DNA of 64,000 nt from Fasciolopsis buskii (GCA_008360955.1 LUCM01006467.1:27636-91635); one strand, 5' to 3'; positions 23,400-35,529 are shown, counted from the stretch's first letter. Numbers and translations are program-made. The notes: generated by a model from the sequence alone, not told the origin.

Positions 23400-24540
23400 T
23401 GAGAAAACATGACAGGATTAAATCAATGTGAAAAAAAGAAATAAACGGCTTCACAATTGTGTCTTCTTAAAAAACCACGCGTTGCTACCATATGGAGCCT
23501 CCACAGTCAGTCTCTACGATTTCTAGTCAGCATCCACCAGTTCTTCCTTGCGTAAGAGCGAAGGCACTCAAGTCGAATCTGCACAAACATCGGTCTACTG
23601 GAGAAAAAACAGTCATTTACATAAACTACAGGTGCGTATTCACGCTTGTGATTATAGCAAATTCCCTGGCATTTCCAAGTTATTGGTCGATTGTCTCGTC
23701 TCGTTAGTGGACTTTAAGCCCACGTAGTTAAGCTCCCAAAATGCTTTGTTTTTGATGGACGCTATTGTATCTACTCTGTCGTCTCCCAAAAGCATACAAA
23801 GGACGGAAACAAAGATATATAATCTTTTTCATTAGCACGGGAGAAGCAGAGGGTTAGCAGCGCATTACTGCCCACAATGATGTTCATTTTACTCAGTCCT
23901 TCAACGTCGTTATCACCCCATTACACAGAAAAACTGGATGGAAGGGGTAACGCTTAGTCACAACTATAGATTTAGAATTCCCCTCAGGTATTTTGAAGAT
24001 TGCTAGCACTTTCCAACAAGTATTCCGAAACGTCTCGATAAAATCTAGTACCCTATGATCTTCTGCATAACCAGCCTTCAAGATGTTATCCTTTTGGAGC
24101 AGACAAAATGTCTCCTACTCATAGCACTGGTTTACAACAAATGTAAATGGTCAGTAACAGACGATATGAATCACTAAAGCAACTTAAAGGATTTATTATT
24201 TCCACCGGAAACGACCTTGGATAAAGTTGGGCCCGGCAACCAAAACGCCCACGTACTCTGCTTTATGGAATATTTTCACCTTCAAGTGAGAAATTGTTTT
24301 AAAACTGAAATCGGGCTGTCTGAGTTATGAAGCAAATAGGCGTCACGGTTTACCAGTTTTGAACCGCTCGTATTTGACATTTAGAAAGTCCGAATCACCA
24401 TCAACATGCTTTTTGTGAAATTATTTATTGTCGTTTCGTATTATTCAGAGTTCATGTTTCTATGGAAGTTAAAGAACCACGGTATACATATATCCCGCTC
24501 ATGGTCATCATGACTAGTCGACGACAGCTCAGTGTCTTTC
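23400..24540. other. Non-coding stretch, no gene seen
   Basis: Only short frames without splice support or motifs on either strand. Confidence 0.35.
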
Positions 24541-24554
24541 CACGGCACCTAAGC

Positions 24555-24588
24555 TAAAGTCACATGATTCCAAAATCATGTGACTTTA
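24555..24588. repeat. Perfect hairpin, 15-bp stem, 4-nt loop
   Basis: TAAAGTCACATGATT at 24,555-24,569 is exactly complementary to AATCATGTGACTTTA at 24,574-24,588, with loop CCAA. The right-arm core (AATCATGTGACTT) recurs alone at about 24,737, outside any palindrome. It lies at the left edge of a SINE-like fragment. Confidence 0.85.
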
Positions 24589-24589
24589 A

Positions 24590-24705
24590 TCCACTCCAGG
24601 TTTGGGAGGTCATGACTGTTCGTTCCTCCACACACCTGTCGCCCGTGTAGTGTGTTCTAGCTACAGTGGGACACATCCAGTTTAGTGCATTCACGCTTCA
24701 GGGAT
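24590..24705 (+). repeat. SINE 3' half fragment
   Basis: It is weakly similar to the SINE tail: TTCGTTCCTCCACACACCTG, CCGTGTAGTGTGTTCTAGCT, then GTGCATTCACGCTTCAGGGATG. The head and central body are absent. It may be interrupted by the adjacent hairpin. Confidence 0.4.
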
Positions 24706-24709
24706 GCAA

Positions 24710-26660
24710 AAGACAATAGGTGACTGTCACACTACATGAATCATGTGACTTCAACCCATCATTCATTGGTTGAAGACCATGCCAGCATTGCACCGCTGGT
24801 TCATTTGTAATATGTATCCTGGGCGGCGCTCTTCGAAGGGGTTCACAGGCGACACAGTCTGAAACAGACGACAAGCAAACAGACCCACGTGAGCCGAAGC
24901 CTAGTATGTGCATAAGCCAGCTTTAACCCTTACACAATCAAATCCCATTTGGCAGCCCAAAACCTACCCGTTTTACGTCGTGACTGGGATACGTTCACAG
25001 TTGGACGTTGGTTGTTCGCTGACTGGGAAGTGAACTTAAAGCGAAAGATTGTTAGGCCAAGTTTCGATGCGATCGATATTCTCAGCTGGTGACCTTGTGC
25101 GTACAAAAGTATCATGATTTCTAGTTGGTGAAATGAGCTTTGGTACTGCAGGGTGAATCGTGCATTGCATTATCCTCGAGGGACATCATTATCTGCGTGT
25201 AACCACCGTGGTCAGTCCGGAGCCAAACAGCTACAAGCTACGGGATTAATGTCGACTCCTAAATGCAACTTCCATTCAAAGGTACCAATATAAGTAGTTT
25301 GTTAAACATCGCCTGACCTGGTCTGTACTGCTAGCATGCAACGTGATAGACACATTCATGACAAACATTTGCAGTAAAGAATCGCCCTCTCCCTCACTCC
25401 ACAAGTCAAGCAATTACTTCAGCCCCATCTCACCAGTTGTGCTAATTCGCTGGTAGCACCAGGGCGAAACACCTAGAGAGAACCGAGTGGCAGCTTAGGC
25501 AAAGAGCATCCGAACGCACTCGAGTGTAAGTTAGCAAGCTGATGAACGATCCTCAGTCGAACGTTCAAGGCCAAACGTTACCTTAGTATCGCACACCGTA
25601 TCATCGATCCCAAGTCGCTTGTTGGATACAGGATATCGAGCAGACTTGCACACAACATTCAAAACTGTCTTTTACACGCAAAACTTTCGTCTACTTCAAC
25701 ATCAGTAGGCAAATGTTAATGCAGTGGAAACCTGAACCATGTATTTGCAAGAAGTTGCGGTAACAATCGCTTTTCTTGAGCAGAACTGTAGACGCTTTAA
25801 AGTGGAAAACTATTCAACTGCATCGTTATCCTATTATTTTTCTGTACTGAAATCACTACCTGAAAAGATCCAGCCAAGTTTCCGAGGAACGAATTCAACA
25901 ACCTCACTCTGCTGACTCCTCTGTCTAAATAGACTGTCTAGACGTGGTCTACTTATCTCACCACTGGTGAGGGTAAAATAATTGCAAAGTCAGAGAGTGA
26001 AGGATGAAAGTATTACATTACCATGTCACGTGGGCGAATTTTCAACATGGTCACGAGTACCGAAGGGCCGTGTGCTCTCAGAAGTTGTGTTGATTAATTC
26101 CATTTGCCCACCTGACTAGCTTCCTTCAAAAACATCGCAACTGGTCTTCACATTTGTCAACTACTCGTTGATGGTTTTAGGGCCGGCTTTGTTTCTTACA
26201 TACCATTGAATGGGATCAAAGTGCAACAGTAGGCCCAAATGAACGAATTTTTAGATTTTACGGTCCAGCTTAACTATTACTGAAGTAATACTCATCGTGG
26301 AGAGGTCACGTGGCGCAATCTCCCCTCCGAGTAAACGTCTCCCTAATAGGCCCTAAAAGTATTCAGGGACACGAATGATGATTGGCTTTGTTACCCTCGG
26401 TCTCCATACCGGACATGAAAGGTAGAAGTAATGATGAATTTGTCCACCCTTCAGATGAATAAAAATGGATTTGCTTTTCTACCCAGATGCAAGTTTACCA
26501 TAAAAGATCTAGACACAAATCCTTAGGTAGACCACGATAGCTATAAGTACCGTTGGTGAACACCCATGCTTGTGACTCAGCATCAAAATGTGCTCCACAA
26601 ATCCCGGAACACACGGAAAGGTCGCCTTAACTTTAGGAGTTCATAATTTCACACACATTA
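24710..26660. other. Non-coding stretch, no gene seen
   Basis: No open frame longer than about 70 codons and no recognisable element. Probably intron or intergenic. Confidence 0.35.
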
Positions 26661-26666
26661 ATTTAG

Positions 26667-26746
26667 ACATCGAGAGCTCGCTTAGAATACTAGCAATGAA
26701 GCACTTTCCGGAAATGCAGAAGAGATTGCAGAATATTTACGAACAT
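26667..26746 (+). CDS. Candidate internal exon, unknown + strand gene
   Basis: The acceptor TTCACACACATTAATTTAG and donor GAACAT|GTAAGCAG flank 80 bases. After a two-base start the frame reads IESSLRILAMKHFPEMQKRL then QNIYEH and ends on a codon boundary. The frame is also open upstream to about 26,590. The sequence looks like an amphipathic helix. I cannot assign a family, and no partner exon was found nearby. Confidence 0.3.
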
Positions 26747-27832
26747 GTAAGCAGAACCACGCAATTGACAACTTGTAATCTTGTCAGTAAGCAATAAAAA
26801 GGAAAAGCATCAAGGAAAATAGGCGTTCGACTGCAATGCAACAGTGAGATTTCTCGCAGAAGGGCAAGATTCACTCCGCAGCATTTGCGTATGATGCCAG
26901 ACTGGTCACGATAATTCGGAATTATGACATTATAGTTCGGTCGTACAGCACAGTATTTCGGGAAAATAAAGCCGACTCCAAGTACCACCTGATTGGTCCA
27001 TTGAAATGCGGCTCTGATAGGCCCAAAATAAGACGCGTACACCACATCACTGCACGTTCGCGCATCGGCAGTGCCTAATGTCAATACGTTACTTCATGTC
27101 GTGACGGCGAAAGCAGACAGACATTATCTCTTGACACGACTGACCGTGACTAGGTGTAATCTCTCGCGATGATCAATCTCGCCGACCGATAAGCCGATAA
27201 GCCGCCCCTTTGCTGTACTGTCACGTGCGCACCGGTCATTGGGCATGAAATCGAGTGAGTCACAAAGAGTTGCGCAGACTCTCAAAGGGAAAATGGAGGC
27301 TAATATAAGGTCGATCAACGGAACGAGGCCGATTTTCAGTGTGTATGGTTGCCATGGTCTGTTAAATCACCGTAGACTTTTACATCGGTTAGCAGAACTA
27401 TTTATTCATGCATACTTATCCCATATTTATTAGCAAATAAGACGTTTCAACTAGGAAGGAACAATGAAACGTAGAATTATCCGCGAGTTTTCTAGGTCAT
27501 TCAGCGACAAAGGACCAATAACTGGTATCGAATACCATCGGCTTGTGGTGATTTTGACTTTCAGGACTGGGCCGATATTGAATCGAATTTCAAACAGTAA
27601 TCTGCCGTTTATCTTAAGGACATGAAACACCACTCAGCACATGTTGTCAGATCTCAGTCGTACATCCTTTCTTTTCACTGATTCCTACTGACTTTTTAAA
27701 CAAATTCCTAATTTTCAACTCCTAAATGATCAGTCCACTCTTGACAGAAAGTTATGCCAATAAGTGAACAGTTTACCCAGTTCTCAATTATCGATGTCAT
27801 TGTCCAAAAAGCTCTCTATGGTATTCGGTCAT

Positions 27833-28260
27833 GTGAAACCGTGCTCCGAGCTTTCACACTAGGCATCCATTTTCAGTTGAGAGAGTGAGTATAACTCAAA
27901 TATCGCCACATGGTGGGAACGAAGCGTTTTCGAAGAATGGAAAAACCATGGACGGTGTTGACATTCCATTCAACGACGACTGATTCACTGTCCATACTTG
28001 AATTGATCCATGTTCTCGAACAATTCAACTCTTTATTGTGCCGGTAAATAAAGCTCTTTCTTCTCGGCAAATACGATATTGGTTGTCACTCGTTCTCGAT
28101 GTCAAACGCAACTCACTCACTTCAACTTAGTTTGATCCTACATGTACACGAAGAAATTGGTCGATCAGGCATTGCCTGAATAAAGTGAGAAAGGCCAAGT
28201 CCAATCAGTGACCAGGTGACTGCAAGTGGTGATTTGACTTCAGATATCGGTCCAATTTTC
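27833..28260 (-). repeat. Left arm of 428-bp perfect inverted repeat
   Basis: The reverse complement of this arm reproduces 29,161-29,588 in every stretch I compared. The arm lengths are equal (428 bases) and the overlapping 65-codon frames are identical on opposite strands. The outer end starts GTGAAACCGTGCTCC and the inner end finishes GGTCCAATTTTC. No obvious target-site duplication flanks the outer ends. The arm has no recognisable domain, but contains AATAAAG-type and CCAATA-type words. Confidence 0.9.
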
Positions 28261-29160
28261 TGATAATTTTTGACGTGTATCATCAATATGGTGATGCATT
28301 CTGTATTTAAAATTCCTGGAATGAAAAACTTGCACCGTAGTCGGAAAAAGTTGACTGTAAAAATCTAGTCTTTATTAACGGGACCTTTAACGAATATTTA
28401 TTTCCAAAGCTCGAGTATTTCACAGATGAATCTATTCAGGTGGGGGCAAAATTGACCGAAGTCTACTTGTCAGGAAAGTGCCATCTCTGAAGACTCCTGA
28501 TGCATTCATAAGGCTTCAAAGTGTTACGATAGAGACAAATTTCATTCATTGGCAGAGAGTCTACTCACTGGAAGCTTCTAAGTGGCCACAGATAAACGGC
28601 TTTTTCGAATATTTGATCTCGTTCTTGATGAGGATTTATCTGATCTTGGCGGATGCAATGCTCCACCGAACATGGAAGGGCTAGGACATTTATTTGACCC
28701 TCCAAAGCTCACGCATCCTCGATTTGTCAATCCATATCGATGCGCCTACTCCTTGGACTTCCTTCTGCTCAAATCGCTTTCATTCATTAAATTAGTCTGA
28801 GATTTGATTAAGATGGGATGGTCATGACTGCGCTTGTGTTCTGTGAGTTTCCGAGGTTGTCTTTGCATTATCTTACGATTTACCAATATACGGAGTCCTT
28901 TTGAATGTTTCAAGTCACTGACATGTATCCGCCATCAGTCGACATCATGATGGCACACTGACCATTGATTAAATTTGAATCTTTTCCGCGGATGATCTTA
29001 TTTAGGTGAACGAACTGCTTCATGGACAGTCAGTTCGCGCGGGACGAACGTACATCTGACAGGATATTACACAGGCGAGATGTGCAAACAATGGACATCA
29101 GAGGTGTAGACGAAATGAGGCGGAAAGAATTCAGTTGTGGTTATACCCGGCAATTTGTTG
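28261..29160. other. 900-bp loop between inverted-repeat arms
   Basis: Unique sequence between the two arms. Frames here are short: about 72 codons from 28,582 (FDLVLDEDLSDLGGCNAPPN within it) and 64 codons from 29,022 that run into the right arm. None carries a transposase or RT motif that I recognise. If the whole 1,756-bp unit is a foldback element, this is its interior. Confidence 0.5.
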
Positions 29161-29588
29161 GAAAATTGGACCGATATCTGAAGTCAAATCACCACTTGCA
29201 GTCACCTGGTCACTGATTGGACTTGGCCTTTCTCACTTTATTCAGGCAATGCCTGATCGACCAATTTCTTCGTGTACATGTAGGATCAAACTAAGTTGAA
29301 GTGAGTGAGTTGCGTTTGACATCGAGAACGAGTGACAACCAATATCGTATTTGCCGAGAAGAAAGAGCTTTATTTACCGGCACAATAAAGAGTTGAATTG
29401 TTCGAGAACATGGATCAATTCAAGTATGGACAGTGAATCAGTCGTCGTTGAATGGAATGTCAACACCGTCCATGGTTTTTCCATTCTTCGAAAACGCTTC
29501 GTTCCCACCATGTGGCGATATTTGAGTTATACTCACTCTCTCAACTGAAAATGGATGCCTAGTGTGAAAGCTCGGAGCACGGTTTCAC
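29161..29588 (+). repeat. Right arm of 428-bp perfect inverted repeat
   Basis: This arm mirrors 27,833-28,260. It begins GAAAATTGGACCGATATCTG and ends GGAGCACGGTTTCAC. Only 18 bases separate its outer end from the CCAAT-rich repeat copy starting at 29,607, so the two structures abut. Confidence 0.9.
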
Positions 29589-29606
29589 GATACTACACGG
29601 TGCTTG

Positions 29607-29917
29607 ACAAATCAGAATCAATAAGCACACGTGGATGCAATCCGATTGGGTCAAGCAGCGGACGAGTACTGATTGGAAGATGAGGTCAAGACCACGTTAT
29701 CTCATTGGGTACCAGCCGCCAGCCCATATGGTTTTGTGACTAGAAGGCAAGAATACGGATGTTCGAACTGAGGAGGTCATATCACGTGTCGTGCTAACCA
29801 ATCAAGATGAGCGGTCTGGATTCGACAGCAAAACGACAAGAGCTAAATCAAGTGAAATGCATTAGACGAAGTGGACCAATCAAGCAGCGACACTGACAAC
29901 GGATGAACTAACGACAG
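29607..29917 (+). repeat. CCAAT-rich ~310-bp repeat, right copy
   Basis: This is the inverted partner of 20,971-21,290. In this orientation it holds GATTGGG, TGATTGGAAG, CATTGGG, AACCAATCAA and GACCAATCAA. Downstream come TATATATGAAAG (29,929), GATAAATATATGG and the polyadenylation-type AATAAAA (29,971). This order (CCAAT boxes, TATA, AATAAA) is what a promoter-bearing long terminal repeat would show. I could not identify a primer binding site or gag/pol next to it. Confidence 0.75.
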
Positions 29918-30577
29918 TTACACAAGTGTATATATGAAAGTAAAGTGGCTGATAAATATATGGCTTAACCTAATAAAAAGAGATTTTCTGTTGGTTGTAG
30001 AAAGACTTTTGTGTTGAACATCGAGAGACATTTTGACCGCTCCTGTATGAATAACTGGGGTGGGATTGAACTAGATCCAAGTCTTTATAAAGCAGCCAGA
30101 GATAGCGACAGTGATAAACGAAATTCTGAAACAGTATTTTCAATGTTGATCGGGACGTGGACGCATCATGGTACCTTATCCTTATCTTGTTCAGCTCTAT
30201 TCATTAGTCATATCGTGATCTTAATTCATTTCCATCTCTTATTCACTTTTCCGAAAACTGTTTTTGGTATTATATACTGATTAGTTTTGTTCCATTATGT
30301 TAACTCCACAATTGTATGTACTGTAGAGTAATGGAAAAATATGGTAAATAACAAATTCAGCTGGTAGTGAAGGGTCCCAAGTTGATTAGACTAAATTCCA
30401 GGCCTTTTAGAGCCTTGAACACCCAAAAATGCCAACATTCATTTGCGCGACCGCGTTTGTTGTCAGCAGGTCAGCAAGCATGTTTAGTTCAGAGGTTGAT
30501 GTATTAGATGCTAGGTAAAAATTTGACCAAGCAAGATCTGGCATACATTTTAAGATTTGGTATCTGATTTTGCTCAC

Positions 30578-30848
30578 CTGAGTGATCGCAAACACGGAAG
30601 ACGATTCGCTCTGGCTTGCATTTACGTAATTCCCAACACTTCCTCGTACTCATTGTGGTATAACAGGTTTTGTATACTGTTACTCTTTCCACTTCATCAA
30701 TTATGCCCGATAAGGACCAAAAATTGCTTGATCCAATCGCAGGACTTTGAGTTTTTCTTAATATCAGTAGTTTTGCACCAGTAGTTTTGTAGTTTATCAA
30801 TGCAACCGCACTGATAAATAATGTGGCAAATATGTAGAAAAACCGCAC
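30578..30848 (-). CDS. Candidate exon, hydrophobic leader and Cys-rich segment
   Basis: A minus-strand open frame ends at an excellent donor, CACTCAG|GTGAGCAAAA. Its distal part is cysteine-containing and protein-like (YKTCYTTMSTRKCWELRKCK then PERIVFRVCDHSG). Its proximal part is hydrophobic (FFYIFATLFISAVALI) like a signal peptide. However, that part starts at GTG, not ATG, so either the leader is coincidental or the true start lies in another exon. An ATG frame with its own donor (ISLP|GTGAGC) lies just upstream at about 30,981-30,920. The left border is not determined. Confidence 0.25.
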
Positions 30849-31695
30849 GAATAAAGTTATGAAATAATAAGTCAGACGTTTTGGAGAACTGCTGACTTTC
30901 TCCTGGTTCCGGGCTCACCGGCAACGAGATCGCAGCCAGACTGATCTGCCCGGCCATCACTTGTACACTAGGGTTCTGCATCTTTTCTCACTCAAGTATA
31001 TACAACACACGCATGTACACACAGAATCGCAAGCGGTCAGGAGTGTTGCCAGAAGAGTGACAGATCACCGATTAGATTATATGGAACAAACGAATAGTTT
31101 GGAACTAACATTTCCTGATTAAACTAAGCTCTGGTTCAGTTGGATCTACTTACTAAAGGAAATAAGTGTATTTTTGCTTGCGTGTAATTCTGCTTCTGTT
31201 TTTCGTTTACGTGTATATGTATGTGCATGTGCGTGTGAAATGCGAACATAGCTCGTTGTCCTTAACATCTATAGGCGATTTACGACCGATCACTTAGCCA
31301 TCGTAACAGGTGGAAGAAAGCATTTCATTTGCGCCCTGCTGCCAGTGACATCCACGCAGCATATTCATTGGGCGATCAGAGGGGAACAGCAGCCAAGTCT
31401 AGGGAATTCACACTCCTTGTTATGTGAGGCTTTATTACTAAAAATGCATCTAGACGCATAAATCTAATGGCTTTACTGAAAGTAAGTAGCGTGTCGTCAG
31501 TGTTGGAATTGCCCTCGAGGATTACCTAGCAGAGGTTTGAAGTGATGACGGGCGTTTCTAAAGGCCGGGGTTAAATACAGGTTATCGTAGTTAGAGATGG
31601 ATTTCCGAAAAAGATGGAAAATGTGAGAATGTTTTTGTGTGGAAGTAGGCATTCACTACCTCTCCGTGTAAAATTCTTTTTTACCATATCATCCA

Positions 31696-34066
31696 GTGAC
31701 AAATGCTGATTCGGCTGTTCGCAACAGCTACGAACAGAAACTGTCCGAGGAACTAAGAACTGCCACCAGTAGCAATGTAGACGATCAGTGGGATCAAATT
31801 AAGCAGGCGATGCATTTGGAAGCGAATTTTGCCTGCGATTCGAGATCTAGTGTTCATCAAAAACACTGGATCTCTCAAGCGTCGCTGGGTCTAATGGGGC
31901 AAAAACGCGAGCTACCTAACTGCAAGGAAATGAATAAGATGCGTCGGCAGTTGCAGCGTCAGTTGACCATAAGCCTCAGGAATGACCGCGAACGCTGATG
32001 GGTTAAGGTAGCCGAAGAGATGGAAGTGGCGTCCGCTTCAAGTAACAAAGACTGTTTAAGCTTATACACGACAGCGGTGGGCGGCGAACGTCGGTTAGTG
32101 AAGTCGTGTGCGATAGGACTGGAGAGCTCATCCATGGTAGACAAGAAAGACTGGACCGTTGGGCAGAGCATTTCAAGGATCAGTTTAGGTGGTCACACGC
32201 TAACGTATTTAGTCCAACGTCTGGAGCTGTGAATCTTTGGGAGGTGTCACTCGATCCCCCAACGGAAGTGGAAGTGGAGTCGAATATTCGGCTTCTGAAG
32301 AGGGGAAAAGCAGCCGGTCCTGACGACCTGCCCCCAGTTTTTTTCAAATTGGGTGGAGAAGTGCTGATGAAATCACTTACCTCCTTGCTTTGTGATATTT
32401 GATCCGAGGAGCGTATCCCGCTATCGTGGGGTGAGTCACTGATTATACCCATCTTCAAGGAGAGTACACGGAGTGACTGCAGCAATCATCGTGGGATTAG
32501 TTCAATTCCGATAGTCACTAAGGTTTTAGCTTCGATAATGCTACGCCGTTTGACACCGATTAGCGAGAGTAATATCCATGAACAACAGGCCGGATTTCGG
32601 CCAGGTCGAGGTTGCATCGACCAAATATTCACTCTCCGGCAGCTACTAAAACCGCACCACACACACACCGCCGCCCCACGATGGTAGTCTTTCTCGACTT
32701 AAAAGGTGCGTTCGACTCAGTGAATCGATCAGCACTATTCAGTGCTCTCCACCGGAAGGGTATGCCAACGAAGTTCGCAAACATGTTGCGAGCATTATAC
32801 TTTCATACTTGTGGTCGCGACAGGGTATATGGTGAACTGTCAAGTTAATTCGAAACGACTGGCGGCGTTCGATAAGGGTGTCCCATCTCTCCATTCTTGT
32901 TCAACTTCGTCATGGACGAGGTGATGGAAGATGCTTTAGGAGATCTTCGGGATGTAGGAGTCGAACTGGGAAATGGAGGAAAGCTATGTGACCTAGATTA
33001 CGCAGACGACGTCGTGTGCCTGTTCGAGTCTGCGGACCGTGCACAACGTGCGTTAAACAGACTCTCGAGTTCTGTAGCTCAGTTCGGCACGAGTTTCGCA
33101 TTTTCAAAGTGTAAATTGCTGTTACAGAACAGGACGTTGGTAGTGCCCAATTTGACGCTGGATTGAGTAATACTAACGACTGTGGACCGGTTCACCTACC
33201 TTGGTAGTTGCATGTCGAACGATGCTAGCTCGACAGTAGAGATAAACACGCGTATACCGAAGGCTCGTGCAGCTTACGCTGGATTGAAGCACTTGTGGCG
33301 TCGGCCTGATATTTCACTGAAGTTGAAAACTTGTGTGTAATGTGCGACAGAGCGTTAAGTTCTGTTGTACGGTTGCGAGATGTGGAGTATGCGTGTGGCG
33401 ATGTTCGTCGGTTGGAGGTTTTTGACAACCGATGCTTACGTAGTATGGCTAGGACTGGATGGAGTGACCGGGTGAGTAATATTGAGGTTAGGAATCTGGT
33501 ATTGGGTGCCACTTCTGAGAATAGCTTGTTTCAGCGTATGAAACTTAGTAGAATACGCTGGTTGGGTCACGTGTTGCGTATGACGAACACTCGTCTACCA
33601 TACCGTGCCTTATTTTGTGTTCCTCCTAAGGAATGGAAGAAGCCATGTGGAGACCAACAGATGACGTGGCAACGTGGGATGAGAAAATGTACAGCGAACT
33701 TAGGTAAAGTAGGTGTCTCACGCCTTCGTGATTGGGGTCCGAAAGACTTGTCGACTTGCTGGCTGGAGACACTGAAGGATATTGCAGTGAATCGTGAACA
33801 GTGGTGATCGTGCTGTCATTTTCTATCGAATCAGAATGATTGAAAACACGTGCGTTTGTACATTTGGACTGTTTTTCGTGTGTTGACTACAGCAGCATCT
33901 TATCTTTTCCCGCCCGCGTAGGTCCAATCCCTGTTCCCATTGGATATTCACTCTTTTTATAAAAACGTGTATCTCTGGGAAAGGCAGCGGTCAGTGAGGC
34001 TTGCCTTGTTGTTTAACGCTGGACGATGATGATGACAATGAGTGACGAATGCAGAAAAACCAAGAC
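31696..34066 (+). mobile_element. Decayed RTE-like LINE: RT region and 3' tail
   Basis: A broken pol frame carries RT motifs in order: KRGKAAGPDDLPP (32,305), NHRGISSIPIVTKVLASI, NIHEQQAGFRPGRGCIDQIF (32,575), VFLDLKGAFDSVNRSALF (32,685), DYADDVV (32,997), TTVDRFTYLGSCMS (33,180) and a C-terminal domain with RIRWLGHVLRM (33,560) ending at about 33,807. The 3' UTR runs on to a GATGATGATGAC-type tail near 34,045. GRGCIDQ, AFDSV and LGHVLRM together fit RTE-type non-LTR elements. It is inactive: several frame shifts and TGA stops at about 31,997 and 32,401, both where Trp is expected. Confidence 0.85.
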
Positions 34067-34079
34067 TAAAAGAAGACAA

Positions 34080-35520
34080 CTATTGGACGGAATCCCAGAT
34101 CGGCAGAGATATCCAAACAACCATTGAGTGGAGATGTAAAAATGAAGGAATTTTGTTTTAATGCCCTAATCCGTCGAAATTTTGTGGCTTTTCTTAGCCA
34201 AGCGTCTCATAATTTTCCTCAATAATTTTCTCAAATCCTTCAATCGGCTCAGGCCTTGGTAACACAGACAGGGATTTTCTGCAAAAACCATCTTGGTGCC
34301 ATTTGGAAGCTGAAATTTGAAAATTTTCAGTAGCATCAAAATGGATTTATCTTGGTACGGGAAATAGCGACACGGACTCGGATTACTGGAAACATAACGG
34401 AATACCTTTAGGTCAATGATAATCGAGGAATGTTGGTTCTTCCTGTTCCTGGAAAGTCATATAATTCCGATTGGTTGAAAGCTGCTGCAGGCTTCAGCGA
34501 ATTTATGCCGAACTGTTAATGAGCGGCTTCTGGAAACCAAGTCTTCTGACGTTTTCCTTGATCAATTTGGGATGTCTAAAAACACTGAAATGAGAATTTC
34601 AAAAGGCGCTTAGCTAAAGCGCATGCGGTAATCGGGCAACTAGATCGATTTGCTTTTGCTCTTCGCAGTCTGGAAATGTCGAGGTTTCCCTTACCAAACC
34701 ACCTAATATGTCACATCTGACGGACACCTTATACCGCTGCAAATACGGAAGAACTGTCACATCAGCGTCACAAAAACTAGACAAATTTAGCAATGAATCC
34801 GGGTTGCCAAAAGAGATAAGGTCTGCTTATGTCATGTAGCTATATCTGACCGGATTTATAAGGAATCTTGGACTTAATTGACTTCTTGCAGGAAAAATGT
34901 CGATGCACGGTCATTTTTCATTGTTTCTTAGGTGCTAGTGCGGAGGCGTTCTTACCGATCGAAGAGCACACAATAAAATAGTGCGCTTAGGAAAGAATTT
35001 GGTGATCAAGTGGTCAACCCCGCGTTTGTTTAACCTGAAGGTCACGACCTCAAATTCTCTCAGCTTCGGTCAGTTTACCAAATGGGCAGTTCTGTTTTGG
35101 CCGCAATCCATTCTTGAAATTAATTTGCATTACTGGTTTATTAATGTCGAGAGTAAACGATACAAGAAGATAGAAGAATTGCTTTACATTCGGATGCCTC
35201 TGTGAAGTCAATTGTACGTGTTGTTCATATCTTACCTCACCATGAGGACTACGGACTGCCTTATAAATCGACGGGAAATACGTGCAACCCTAGCTATGCT
35301 ACGAAAATAAAAAAGAGCCTCTAAGTTACCGTTTAATTTTGAGTAATCCTGGTTTAAAAGAAATTGCTCTAATTCAGGCATCTAAGCCAGGGCTGTCGAG
35401 GTTACGTGACTCATAGGTTTTGTGCACCTTACTAACCAACAGTTACTGAGTTTATTGAAAATCAGCAATCATTTGTCTATTTCACACATGAATTGGCATC
35501 AGGTAACAAATGGGACTGCT
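34080..35520. other. Non-coding stretch between LINE pieces
   Basis: No domain-bearing frame. A tRNA-like word (GATCAAGTGGTCAACC, about 35,004) is present without a matching box B, so I do not call a SINE here. Confidence 0.35.
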
Positions 35521-35529
35521 CCTTGACGT

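Noticed and set aside
34995..35060. SINE or tRNA-like head
   Set aside because: A box A-like word is present, but there is no box B at the right distance and no family body follows.
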